Origin: Faeciplasma gallinarum
Lineage (GTDB): Bacteria; Bacillota; Clostridia; Oscillospirales; Ruminococcaceae
Reading direction: 5' to 3'
NCBI GenBank assembly: GCA_018711085.1
Contig: DVIR01000051.1
Coordinates: 1 to 9,182, forward strand
Length of the DNA stretch: 9,182 bases
This document shows, piece by piece, positions 1 to 6,361 of the stretch. How positions within the stretch are numbered: the stretch's first letter is position 1; the number at the start of each line of letters is the position of its first letter. The notes under the pieces are model-generated. The model saw only the letters and a list, made by a program, of their open reading frames with translations. It did no database searches and had not been told where the DNA came from. A program made the position numbers and the translations under genes.

Positions 1-247
1 CGCCGAACTTCTTGCCGGTGATCTTCTCCATCTTTTCGATGTATTCCATTATTTCCGCTCTGATCTCAGGATTGATCTGGCGGCCGTCCTCATAGTACTG
101 GGTGCAAGCTTCGGTGGAAATAGTGAAGCCCTGAGGAACAGGAAGACCGATGTTGGTCATCTCTGCGAGATTTGCGCCCTTTCCGCCGAGAAGGTTGCGC
201 ATCGATGCGTTGCCCTCGGTGAACAGGTAACAATACTTTTTGCTCAT
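1..247 (-). CDS. ppdK: Pyruvate, phosphate dikinase, N-terminal fragment (gene continues past the left edge)
   Basis: Only the first 82 codons are present; the ATG is the complement of 245-247. PPDK interconverts ATP + pyruvate + phosphate with AMP + PEP + pyrophosphate in the cytosol; in anaerobic Clostridia it serves PEP-based glycolysis or gluconeogenesis. The visible part is the beginning of the ATP-grasp nucleotide-binding domain: KYCYLFTEGNASMRNLLGGK opens the protein, GGKGANLAEM lies at residues 21-30 with the nucleotide-binding Lys at about 23, and GLPVPQGFTIST follows at 34-45. This is the family's standard N-terminus. The start is fixed by a GGAGGT ribosome binding site (complement of 255-260), 7 bases from the ATG. 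It is transcribed divergently from glmU. The pattern is diagnostic against PEP synthase and enzyme I, which share only the general fold. The phosphohistidine and PEP domains lie outside the window, so intactness cannot be judged. Confidence 0.95.
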   Translation of the reverse strand, partial: MSKKYCYLFTEGNASMRNLLGGKGANLAEMTNIGLPVPQGFTISTEACTQYYEDGRQINPEIRAEIMEYIEKMEKITGKKFG

Positions 248-317
248 ATTTTATACCTCCAAGTTTTTATCCGATTATTTCATCGCGTTGGTATTGCTCA
301 TAAACGGAGTTAATACA

Positions 318-346
318 ATTATATCAGAAATCAATTCATATTTCCA
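318..346 (-). promoter_or_regulatory. Probable sigma-A promoter for ppdK
   Basis: On the minus strand a perfect -10 TATAAT (complement of 318-323) is preceded at exactly 17 bp by TGGAAA (complement of 341-346), a 4/6 match to TTGACA. Transcription would begin near 311 and give a leader of about 64 bases before the ppdK start. The surroundings are very AT-rich, so the -35 is less certain than the -10. Confidence 0.55.
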
Positions 347-390
347 TATAAATTAATTAAAAAAATAATACAAATTCCGTTTTTAATAAT

Positions 391-406
391 TGTGCAACAT
401 TGCGCA
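391..406. promoter_or_regulatory. Near-perfect 16-bp dyad, possible operator
   Basis: TGTGCAACATTGCGCA is an inverted repeat of two 7-bp arms (TGTGCAA and TTGCGCA) around CA, with one mismatched pair. It lies 21 bp upstream of the glmU -35 and between the two divergent promoters. That is where an activator of glmU, or a regulator of both directions, could bind. It is operator-like only by symmetry and position; no regulator family is recognised. Confidence 0.3.
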
Positions 407-427
407 TTTCGCCAAATATTCTTCTGC

Positions 428-456
428 TTGAAACAAAAGCGTTCGTGTTGTATAAT
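428..456 (+). promoter_or_regulatory. Strong sigma-A promoter for glmU (operon)
   Basis: TTGAAA (428-433), a 17-bp spacer and a perfect TATAAT (451-456). Expected transcription start is near 463, giving a leader of about 54 bases. The promoter lies downstream of the in-frame ATG at 400, which excludes that upstream start for the transcript made here. No other strong promoter was seen before pth or mfd, so it probably serves all three genes. Confidence 0.8.
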
Positions 457-468
457 AAAAATGATATA

Positions 469-501
469 CTGCCGGGGAATGCGCTTTTACCGGCAGGCGC
501 A
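469..501 (+). promoter_or_regulatory. Structured 5' leader of glmU: hairpin with possible second pairing
   Basis: CTGCCGG (469-475) and CCGGCAG (490-496) form a perfect 7-bp stem with a 14-base loop. It begins about 6 bases from the predicted 5' end of the mRNA and ends just before the ribosome binding site (about 504-513). Within the loop TGCGC (480-484) is complementary to GCGCA (497-501), immediately 3' of the stem, so an alternative hairpin or a strained pseudoknot can also be drawn. No base separates the two 3' strands, which makes simultaneous pairing sterically doubtful. Possible roles are mRNA stabilisation or control of glmU translation. No known riboswitch class is recognised. Confidence 0.4.
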
Positions 502-516
502 AGAAAGGAAGAGACT

Positions 517-1929
517 ATGGACAACGCCGTTATTCTCGCCGGCGGTGCGGGCAAGAGAATGCACTCGTCAAAGCCGAAGGTTTTGCTTGAAGTTTTAGGC
601 AAGCCTATGCTTTCATGGGTGACCGACGCCTGCGAATCATCCGGCATAAAAAACATCTGCGTAGTGAAAGGACACGAGGCGGAGCTTATAGACAGCTATT
701 TAAACGGAAAATATGAAACTGCATATCAGCCGGAGCGGCTCGGCACCGGTCATGCGGTGATGTGTGCCGCGGAGTTTTTGGCGGCGCATTCCGGAGGCAG
801 CACATTTGTGACGTGCGGCGATGCTCCGTTTATCGACAGCGAGACTATAAAGGCCGCGCTCAAGCAGCACATCGAGTCAAAGAGCGCCGTAACGGTGATA
901 ACGGCAAAGCTCGACGACCCGTACGGCTACGGAAGGATACTCCGCGGCGGCGATGAAAACGAGATTTTGGGGATAGCAGAGCAAAAGGATTGCAGCGAGG
1001 AGCAAAAGAAGATATCGGAGATATCCTCCGGCAGCTACTGGTTTGACACAGACGAGCTGCTCAAAGTCCTTCCCCTGCTCGACCGCAACAACGCTCAGGG
1101 GGAATACTATCTCACCGACACCATCAGGCTTATGCGTGAGGACGGAAAAAGGGCGTGCGCGTATCTTTCGGAGAACAACAGCGCCGTTTTAGGCGCAAAC
1201 GACAGAAAAGGTCTGCTCGCGCTGAACGAAATCGCAAGGGCAAAGGTGATACAAAAGCACCTTGAAAACGGCGTTGAGTTTGTCTGCACGGACGGTGTTA
1301 TAATCTCCCCCGACGCAGAAATAGGAGCTGACACAAAGATACTTCCCGGAACCATCATAATGGGCAGGACAAAAATAGGCTCGGGCTGCACAATCGGCCC
1401 TGACTCAAGGCTTACGGACACGGTTGTCGGCGACTTTTCGGTGCTTGACAACACGGTGGCGTCTTCGGCGCAGGTGGGCAGCAACGTAAGCATCGGCCCG
1501 TTTGTTCAGCTGAGAAAGGGCGCAGTCATATCAGACTTTGCGCATGTGGGCGACTTTGTCGAGATAAAGAACTCCGTCATAGGAGAAGGCACGGCTGTCG
1601 CACATCTGACGTACATAGGAGACAGCGACGTCGGCAAAAACGTAAACTTCGGCTGCGGAGTCGTCACGGTGAACTATGACGGGACAAACAAAAACCGCTG
1701 TGTAATCAAGGACGACGCGTTCATAGGCTGCAACACGAACCTGATAGCGCCGGTTACGGTGGGTGAAGCGGCATACACAGCTGCAGGCAGCACCGTTTCG
1801 GCGGACGTTCCGGACGGCGCGCTTGCAATAGAGCGCAGCGAGCAGAAAAACATCGCGGGGTACGCCGAGAAAAAGCTTGCAAGGCACTTGCAAAAGGGCA
1901 AAAAATACAAGCATCAGGGCAAAAAATAA
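517..1929 (+). CDS. glmU: Bifunctional UDP-GlcNAc pyrophosphorylase / glucosamine-1-phosphate N-acetyltransferase GlmU
   Basis: Makes UDP-N-acetylglucosamine for peptidoglycan and other cell-wall polymers in two cytosolic steps: acetyl-CoA-dependent acetylation of GlcN-1-P, then uridylyl transfer from UTP. The protein has 470 residues (E. coli 456). The N-terminal uridylyltransferase domain (about 1-230) has LAGGAGKRM (7-15), K21, QPERLGTGHA (71-80), GDAP (101-104) and N228 as the probable partner metal ligand. The C-terminal left-handed beta-helix (about 250-445) shows hexapeptide repeats. It also keeps R333, K351, H363 (in HLTYIGD), Y366, N377, N386, Y387, K392 and R440, at the numbers I recall for E. 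coli, so the acetyltransferase site looks intact. GKRM replaces the usual GTRM in the signature loop, and the last 20 residues form a Lys-rich tail. The start is chosen at 517 because AAAGGA (504-509) is well spaced, the product begins at the family's normal N-terminus, and the promoter lies downstream of the ATG at 400. First gene of the probable glmU-pth-mfd operon. Confidence 0.96.
   Translation: MDNAVILAGGAGKRMHSSKPKVLLEVLGKPMLSWVTDACESSGIKNICVVKGHEAELIDSYLNGKYETAYQPERLGTGHAVMCAAEFLAAHSGGSTFVTCGDAPFIDSETIKAALKQHIESKSAVTVITAKLDDPYGYGRILRGGDENEILGIAEQKDCSEEQKKISEISSGSYWFDTDELLKVLPLLDRNNAQGEYYLTDTIRLMREDGKRACAYLSENNSAVLGANDRKGLLALNEIARAKVIQKHLENGVEFVCTDGVIISPDAEIGADTKILPGTIIMGRTKIGSGCTIGPDSRLTDTVVGDFSVLDNTVASSAQVGSNVSIGPFVQLRKGAVISDFAHVGDFVEIKNSVIGEGTAVAHLTYIGDSDVGKNVNFGCGVVTVNYDGTNKNRCVIKDDAFIGCNTNLIAPVTVGEAAYTAAGSTVSADVPDGALAIERSEQKNIAGYAEKKLARHLQKGKKYKHQGKK
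1895..1928 (+). repeat. Two 13-bp direct repeats at the 3' end of glmU
   Basis: AGGGCAAAAAATA occurs at 1895-1907 and again at 1916-1928, 21 bp apart, within the codons for the basic GlmU tail and its stop codon. It probably reflects a small duplication that lengthened the Lys-rich tail; the A-rich runs make chance similarity easier. Confidence 0.55.
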
Positions 1930-1944
1930 TTATGTAAACATGTT

Positions 1945-2005
1945 CGCATATGCGACGCAGACGAATCTCACCCGACTTCGCAGCAGGAGTCGGGCAATGC
2001 TGCGT
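1945..2005 (+). promoter_or_regulatory. Intercistronic RNA element before pth: competing stems / possible H-type pseudoknot
   Basis: Between glmU and pth the sequence is rich in mutually exclusive pairings. Stem 1 is CCCGACT (1971-1977) with AGTCGGG (1988-1994), 7 perfect pairs. Stem 2 is CGCAGCA (1979-1985), inside the loop of stem 1, with TGCTGCG (1998-2004), another 7 perfect pairs. Together they give the order of an H-type pseudoknot, with connecting segments of 1, 2 and 3 bases. An upstream copy, ACGCAG (1955-1960), can pair with CTGCGT (2000-2005) and would displace stem 2. The 10-bp palindrome CGCATATGCG sits at 1945-1954. No U-tract follows, so this is not an intrinsic terminator. The element ends 19 bases before the pth ribosome binding site. 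It matches no RNA family I recognise. Likely roles are translational control of pth or mRNA processing; the pairing is seen, the function is inference. Confidence 0.5.
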
Positions 2006-2035
2006 ACAGACTATTTTATAAACGGAGAGAAACAA

Positions 2036-2644
2036 ATGGGACTGTTTTCAAAAAAGGACAAAAAAGAATTTGCGCCGAACATAGATTGGATAATAGTAGG
2101 GCTGGGCAACCCCGGTTCGCAGTATGCAAACACGCGCCACAACTGCGGCTGGCTGACCATGGACAGGCTTGCCGAAAAGTACGGCATAAAGCTGACGAGG
2201 ATTAAATTCAAGTCGTTTTGCGGCGAGGCGGTCATAAGCGGCAAGAAATGCCTTGTGATGAAGCCAACAACCATGATGAACGCAAGCGGCGAGGCGGTTG
2301 TCGAAGCCATGAACTTTTACAAGCTCCCCATAGAGAGGGTTTTAGTCGTGTGCGATGACATATCTTTGGACGTCGGCGCCATAAGAATAAGAAGAAAAGG
2401 CTCTGACGGCGGTCAAAAAGGCCTCAGGAGCATAATATATCTGAGCGGCTCGGACAACTTCCACAGGATAAAGATAGGAATAGGCGCAAAGCCTCACCCG
2501 GATTACGACCTTGCGGCTTGGGTGCTTTCAAGGTTTACCCCGCAGGAATTTGAGAAGATGAACGCCGCATTCGACAACGCAGTGTCCGCCGCCGAGCTTA
2601 TAATAGACTCAAAGACGGACGAAGCCATGAACAAATACAACTGA
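2036..2644 (+). CDS. pth: Peptidyl-tRNA hydrolase
   Basis: Cleaves the ester between peptide and tRNA in peptidyl-tRNAs dropped from ribosomes, recycling tRNA in the cytosol. The protein has 202 residues, near the family norm (E. coli 194). GLGNPG is at 22-27, catalytic His35 is in TRHN (33-36), PTTMMN with Asn82 is at 78-82, and Asp107 is at the position of the E. coli catalytic-network Asp93. Where E. coli has His113-Asn114, the GGHNGL segment here reads GGQKGL (Gln127-Lys128), a change next to the tRNA/peptide site. A charged extension of about 17 residues precedes the core. The start at 2036 follows GGAG (2024-2027) with 8 bases spacing; an open frame extends upstream to 1877 but overlaps glmU and lacks a better site. 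The gene lies 106 bases after glmU and 43 bases before mfd, matching the spoVC(pth)-mfd neighbourhood of Bacillus, so co-transcription is likely. Confidence 0.95.
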   Translation: MGLFSKKDKKEFAPNIDWIIVGLGNPGSQYANTRHNCGWLTMDRLAEKYGIKLTRIKFKSFCGEAVISGKKCLVMKPTTMMNASGEAVVEAMNFYKLPIERVLVVCDDISLDVGAIRIRRKGSDGGQKGLRSIIYLSGSDNFHRIKIGIGAKPHPDYDLAAWVLSRFTPQEFEKMNAAFDNAVSAAELIIDSKTDEAMNKYN

Positions 2645-2687
2645 TCGACCGAACGCGCAAGCGGCATGTTTGAAAGGGCGGCAAGCC

Positions 2688-5600
2688 ATGAACATATTTT
2701 ATCAGGCAGCGTCGCAGCTGTCTCATGTAAAAGAACTTAAAAACGCAGCCGAAAACAACCTTCTCCCCGCGTGTGTCACGGGGCTGTCGGCAGTGCACAA
2801 GGCGCATGCCTTACTTGCCCTCAGCTCATATGAGCGCGGCTCAAAGGGCATACTCGTCATATGCGACGACGAGGCAAGCGCATCAAGGCTTGTTTCTGAC
2901 ATAAACGAGATGAGCGGAGAGGAAACAGCCTGTCTCTTCCCTATAAAGGACTTTACCTTTGCATCTGTTGAGACGGCGTCATTTGAGTACGAGCAAAGAC
3001 GAATAACCGCGCTTGAGAGAATAGCCTTAGGAAAATCGCGAATTTTGGCGGCATCCGTCGAGGCATGCATGCAGTCAACCATGCCGCCTGACAAGCTTAT
3101 AGACTTGACATTTACGCTTGCTCCGGGTGACAGCGTGAACACGTCCGAGCTGTCCGAGAGGCTTGTAAGCATGGGCTACACACGTTCCGCGATGACAGAA
3201 GGTCCGGCGCAGTTTTCTGTTCGCGGCTCGATTATAGATATCTTCCCCGTCGGCGGCAAAATGCCGTACAGAATAGAGCTTTGGGGAGACGAAATAGACA
3301 CCGTATCGACCTTTGATGTCGAGTCTCAAAGGCGGTTTGACACGGTAAAGTCGGTTTCGGTTCCGCCGGCAAGGGAGCTTTTAGTGTCCCCCGACGAGCT
3401 TGAAAGCGAGCTGACAGGGCTTATAGACAAGGTTTCGGGAAAGCGCGCTGAGCTTATAAAGAGGAATCTTTATTCCGACCTTGACAAGATAAGGGCTAAA
3501 ATCATGCCGGCAAGCCTTGACAAATACTACATGCAGATTTACGGGAAGCCGTACACTGTTTTTGACTATTTCGGTTCCGGACTGTGCGTGATAAGCGAAT
3601 ACTCAAATTGCCTTGAAAAGGCGCGCGCCTTTTCATCACAGCTCGCCGAGGATTTGAAGTATCTTTACGAGGACGGAGTGATGTATAAGGAGCTGAGCGG
3701 ATTTTTCGTAGAGTTTGCGCAGCTGATGTCTGCGGCGGATAAGCTCGGGCTTGTATACATGGACACCTTTGTCCACGGGTCTGACATCAAGCTTAAAAAG
3801 CTGATCAGCGCGCAGGCGTACCAGGCGTCGAGCTGGAGCGGAGACTACGCAACACTTGACGAGGAGCTTAAAAACTACACCGCAGCGGGATTTTGCGCGG
3901 TTGTGCTTGTCGGAAGCCAAAAAGGTGCGTCAATTGTCATGCACGACCTTGAAAAAGGCGGATACAAAGTTCAAAGGCTCACGGAAAAAACGGAGCCTTG
4001 CGGCGGCATGGTGTACATCGGCGTAGGATGCCTGTCTGGCGGATTTGAGTACCCTGATACAAAATTTGCGGTGATAACTCAGCAAAAAGCCGTTGCCGCG
4101 AGAAAGAGAAAGCCCAAAAAGCAAAAGAACGCAGAAAAGATAAGCAGCCTTTCGGACATATCGGTGGGCGACCTCGTCGTGCACAGCCTGCACGGCATAG
4201 GCAGGTTCGGCGGCATATCCAACATAACCACCGGCGGCGTGACAAAGGACTACATCACCATCAAATATGCCGGCTCGGACGTATTATACGTGCCGGTAAC
4301 GCAGCTCGACACCGTTTCAAAGTACATAGGCCCTAAGGACGACGAAAACGTGAAGCTGAACAAGCTCGGCTCTGCGGAATGGTCAAAAACACGCGCAAGG
4401 GTCAAGAAAGCATGCAAAGATATGGCTGACGAGCTGATTGCGCTGTATGCCAAGCGCCAGCTTGCAAAGGGATATGCCTTTTCAGAGGACAACGATTGGC
4501 AGGCGGAGTTTGAGGAGCGTTTTCCCTATCAGGAGACGGACGATCAGCTTCAGTCCATATCTGAAATAAAAGCCGACATGGAAAAGCCGATACCGATGGA
4601 CAGACTTTTGTGCGGAGACGTCGGATTCGGAAAGACGGAAGTCGCTTTACGGGCGGCGATGAAGTGCTACTTAGACCACAAGCAGTGCGCCGTAATGGTT
4701 CCGACGACGGTTCTTGCGTGGCAGCACTATCAAACGGCGCTGAGAAGATTTGAACAGTTCCCCATTAAAATTGAGCTGCTGTCCAGGTTCAGAAACCAAA
4801 AGCAGCAGCATGAGATAGTAAAAGAGCTTGCACGCGGAGAAATAGACCTTGTTATAGGCACGCACAAGCTTGTTCAGAACGACGTCAAGTTTAAAGACCT
4901 CGGACTGCTTATAATAGATGAGGAACAGCGCTTCGGTGTGGCACACAAGGAGCGCCTCAAAGAGCAGTATCCGTCGGTTGACATACTCACCCTTTCGGCA
5001 ACGCCCATCCCGAGAACGCTCAACATGGCTATGACGGGAATACGCGACATGTCGGTAATTGAGGAGCCTCCGTCGGACAGGTATCCGGTGCAGACGTACG
5101 TAATAGAGCACCAGCACGGAGTTATAATACAGGCTATACAAAAGGAGCTGCGCCGCGGCGGTCAGGTTTACTACATTCACAACAGGATAGAGTCGCTTGA
5201 GGCGTGCGCGTACAAGATATCCCAAAGCCTTCCCGACGCAAGAATAGGCATAGCCCACGGACAGATGTCCGAAAGCGAAATATCGGAGGTTTGGCGGCAG
5301 CTGCTCGAGCGGGAAATCGACATACTCGTATGCACGACAATAATAGAAACCGGTGTAGACGTGCCGAACGTAAACACGCTCATCATCGAGGATGCGGACC
5401 GCTTCGGACTTTCGCAGCTGTATCAGCTGAGGGGGCGCGTCGGACGCTCTTCCCGCAGGGCGTATGCATACTTCACCTTCCGACGCGGAAAGGTTCTGAC
5501 GGAGGTTGCCTCAAAGAGGCTTGAGGCGATACGTGAGCTGACGCAGTTCGGCTCGGGATTTAAGATCGCCATGCGAGACCTCGAAATACGCGGAGTCGGC

Positions 5601-6152
5601 TCAATACTTTCCGCAAACCAGCACGGGCACATGGAGGCCGTGGGATACGACATGTATCTTCAGCTTTTGGAGGAAGCCATAGCGGAAAACAAAGGCGAGG
5701 CTAAGCCGCATGCGGCGGAGGACTGCCTCATAGATGTGACAATAAACGCATACATCCCCCCGAGCTACATAGAGGATTTGCAGTCGAGGATTGAGGCGTA
5801 CCGCAAAATTGCGGGGATAAGCTCACGCGAGGACAGCGAGGACGTGCTCGACGAGCTGATAGACCGTTACGGCGAACCACCGAAGTCGGTGGTGGGGCTT
5901 GTAGACGTTGCACTGCTGCGAAACAGCGCATCAAGGCTCGGAATAAAGGAGATAACCCAAAAGGGTCAAAACATACTGTTTTATCTGACGAACACCTCAT
6001 CGGTCAATGCGATAATGAACCTGACCAAAAAATACAGCGGCAGAATACTTGTAAACGGCTCGGAAAACGGCTACATATCTATAAAGCTTGCGCCGAAGGA
6101 AAAGCCCATAGCGCTCATGAAGGACGTCATAGCTGTCATGAGCGAGGATTGA
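2688..6152 (+). CDS. mfd: Transcription-repair coupling factor Mfd
   Basis: ATP-driven DNA translocase that pushes stalled RNA polymerase off DNA lesions and recruits UvrA for nucleotide excision repair. The 1154 residues are full length (E. coli 1148). Domain order: UvrB-like N-terminal module (about 1-320, with RGSIIDIFPVG near 179-189); variable domain D3 (about 330-455); a basic linker rich in Arg/Lys near 471-480; the CarD-like RNA polymerase interaction domain starting about 490 (SVGDLVVHSLHGIGRF); and the RecG-like helicase lobes. These lobes carry Walker A GDVGFGKT (643-650), DEEQ (744-747), SATPIPRTL (770-778) and QLRGRVGRS (913-921), followed by the translocation motif RDLEIRG near 963-969. 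The C-terminal TRCF domain runs from about 1000 to the end. ATG 2688 follows AAAGGG (2673-2678) by 9 bases; a TTG at 2670 is in frame but has no well-placed ribosome binding site. All motifs look functional, with no frameshift. Confidence 0.97.
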   Translation: MNIFYQAASQLSHVKELKNAAENNLLPACVTGLSAVHKAHALLALSSYERGSKGILVICDDEASASRLVSDINEMSGEETACLFPIKDFTFASVETASFEYEQRRITALERIALGKSRILAASVEACMQSTMPPDKLIDLTFTLAPGDSVNTSELSERLVSMGYTRSAMTEGPAQFSVRGSIIDIFPVGGKMPYRIELWGDEIDTVSTFDVESQRRFDTVKSVSVPPARELLVSPDELESELTGLIDKVSGKRAELIKRNLYSDLDKIRAKIMPASLDKYYMQIYGKPYTVFDYFGSGLCVISEYSNCLEKARAFSSQLAEDLKYLYEDGVMYKELSGFFVEFAQLMSAADKLGLVYMDTFVHGSDIKLKKLISAQAYQASSWSGDYATLDEELKNYTAAGFCAVVLVGSQKGASIVMHDLEKGGYKVQRLTEKTEPCGGMVYIGVGCLSGGFEYPDTKFAVITQQKAVAARKRKPKKQKNAEKISSLSDISVGDLVVHSLHGIGRFGGISNITTGGVTKDYITIKYAGSDVLYVPVTQLDTVSKYIGPKDDENVKLNKLGSAEWSKTRARVKKACKDMADELIALYAKRQLAKGYAFSEDNDWQAEFEERFPYQETDDQLQSISEIKADMEKPIPMDRLLCGDVGFGKTEVALRAAMKCYLDHKQCAVMVPTTVLAWQHYQTALRRFEQFPIKIELLSRFRNQKQQHEIVKELARGEIDLVIGTHKLVQNDVKFKDLGLLIIDEEQRFGVAHKERLKEQYPSVDILTLSATPIPRTLNMAMTGIRDMSVIEEPPSDRYPVQTYVIEHQHGVIIQAIQKELRRGGQVYYIHNRIESLEACAYKISQSLPDARIGIAHGQMSESEISEVWRQLLEREIDILVCTTIIETGVDVPNVNTLIIEDADRFGLSQLYQLRGRVGRSSRRAYAYFTFRRGKVLTEVASKRLEAIRELTQFGSGFKIAMRDLEIRGVGSILSANQHGHMEAVGYDMYLQLLEEAIAENKGEAKPHAAEDCLIDVTINAYIPPSYIEDLQSRIEAYRKIAGISSREDSEDVLDELIDRYGEPPKSVVGLVDVALLRNSASRLGIKEITQKGQNILFYLTNTSSVNAIMNLTKKYSGRILVNGSENGYISIKLAPKEKPIALMKDVIAVMSED

Positions 6153-6171
6153 CAGGGCGAAAAAACCGTTC

Positions 6172-6201
6172 AAACGTGCAGCCCGCGCCGGCACACCGTT
6201 T
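6172..6201 (+). terminator. Weak candidate hairpin after mfd
   Basis: AAACG (6172-6176) pairs with CGTTT (6197-6201), and inside them TGC (6177-6179) pairs with GCA (6191-6193) across a 3-base bulge. Only a loose T-rich stretch (TTTATTAACTTT) follows. It could weakly end the glmU-pth-mfd transcript, but it is not a convincing rho-independent terminator. The remainder of 6153-6280 shows nothing else recognisable. Confidence 0.2.
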
Positions 6202-6280
6202 ATTAACTTTATCCAAAAAGCTGAGCCGGAATTTGAGCATTTCGCAGAAAACGAATATTTCAACAAAAAACATCTTCATT

Positions 6281-6308
6281 TTTGCACGCTTTGTATGTAC
6301 ATTTGCAC
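6281..6308. repeat. TTTGCAC direct repeat spaced 21 bp across the GH98 promoter -35
   Basis: TTTGCAC occurs at 6281-6287 and 6302-6308, exactly 21 bp apart (two helical turns), on either side of the putative -35 TGTACA (6296-6301). Same-face spacing around a promoter is typical of a regulator binding tandem half-sites. The repeat is short, so chance is possible; no regulator is identified. Confidence 0.3.
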
Positions 6309-6324
6309 AAAAATAATGTATAAT
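6296..6324 (+). promoter_or_regulatory. Sigma-A promoter for the GH98 gene
   Basis: A perfect TATAAT at 6319-6324 is preceded at 17 bp by TGTACA (6296-6301), a 4/6 match to TTGACA. Transcription would start near 6331, leaving a leader of about 31 bases with the AAGGAGG ribosome binding site at 6344-6350. The good -10 with an imperfect -35 is consistent with a regulated promoter. It makes the GH98 gene transcriptionally independent of mfd. Confidence 0.65.
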
Positions 6325-6361
6325 TAAACTATTGTAAAATATGAAGGAGGCATCAGACCGA

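Noticed and set aside
400..516. N-terminal extension of GlmU from an upstream in-frame ATG at 400
   Set aside because: The extension spans the TTGAAA-N17-TATAAT promoter, lacks a good ribosome binding site, and GlmU proteins begin at the residue encoded at 517.
1971..2004. Intrinsic terminator between glmU and pth
   Set aside because: The hairpin is GC-rich but is followed by CAATGCTGCG rather than a T-run.
1877..2035. Longer Pth starting inside glmU
   Set aside because: The frame overlaps glmU and crosses the structured region; the ribosome binding site GGAG 2024-2027 and family alignment support 2036.
4671..5258. 195-codon open frame on the minus strand inside mfd
   Set aside because: It lies opposite the conserved Mfd helicase motifs, has no ribosome binding site or recognisable domain, and is explained by codon bias of the real gene.
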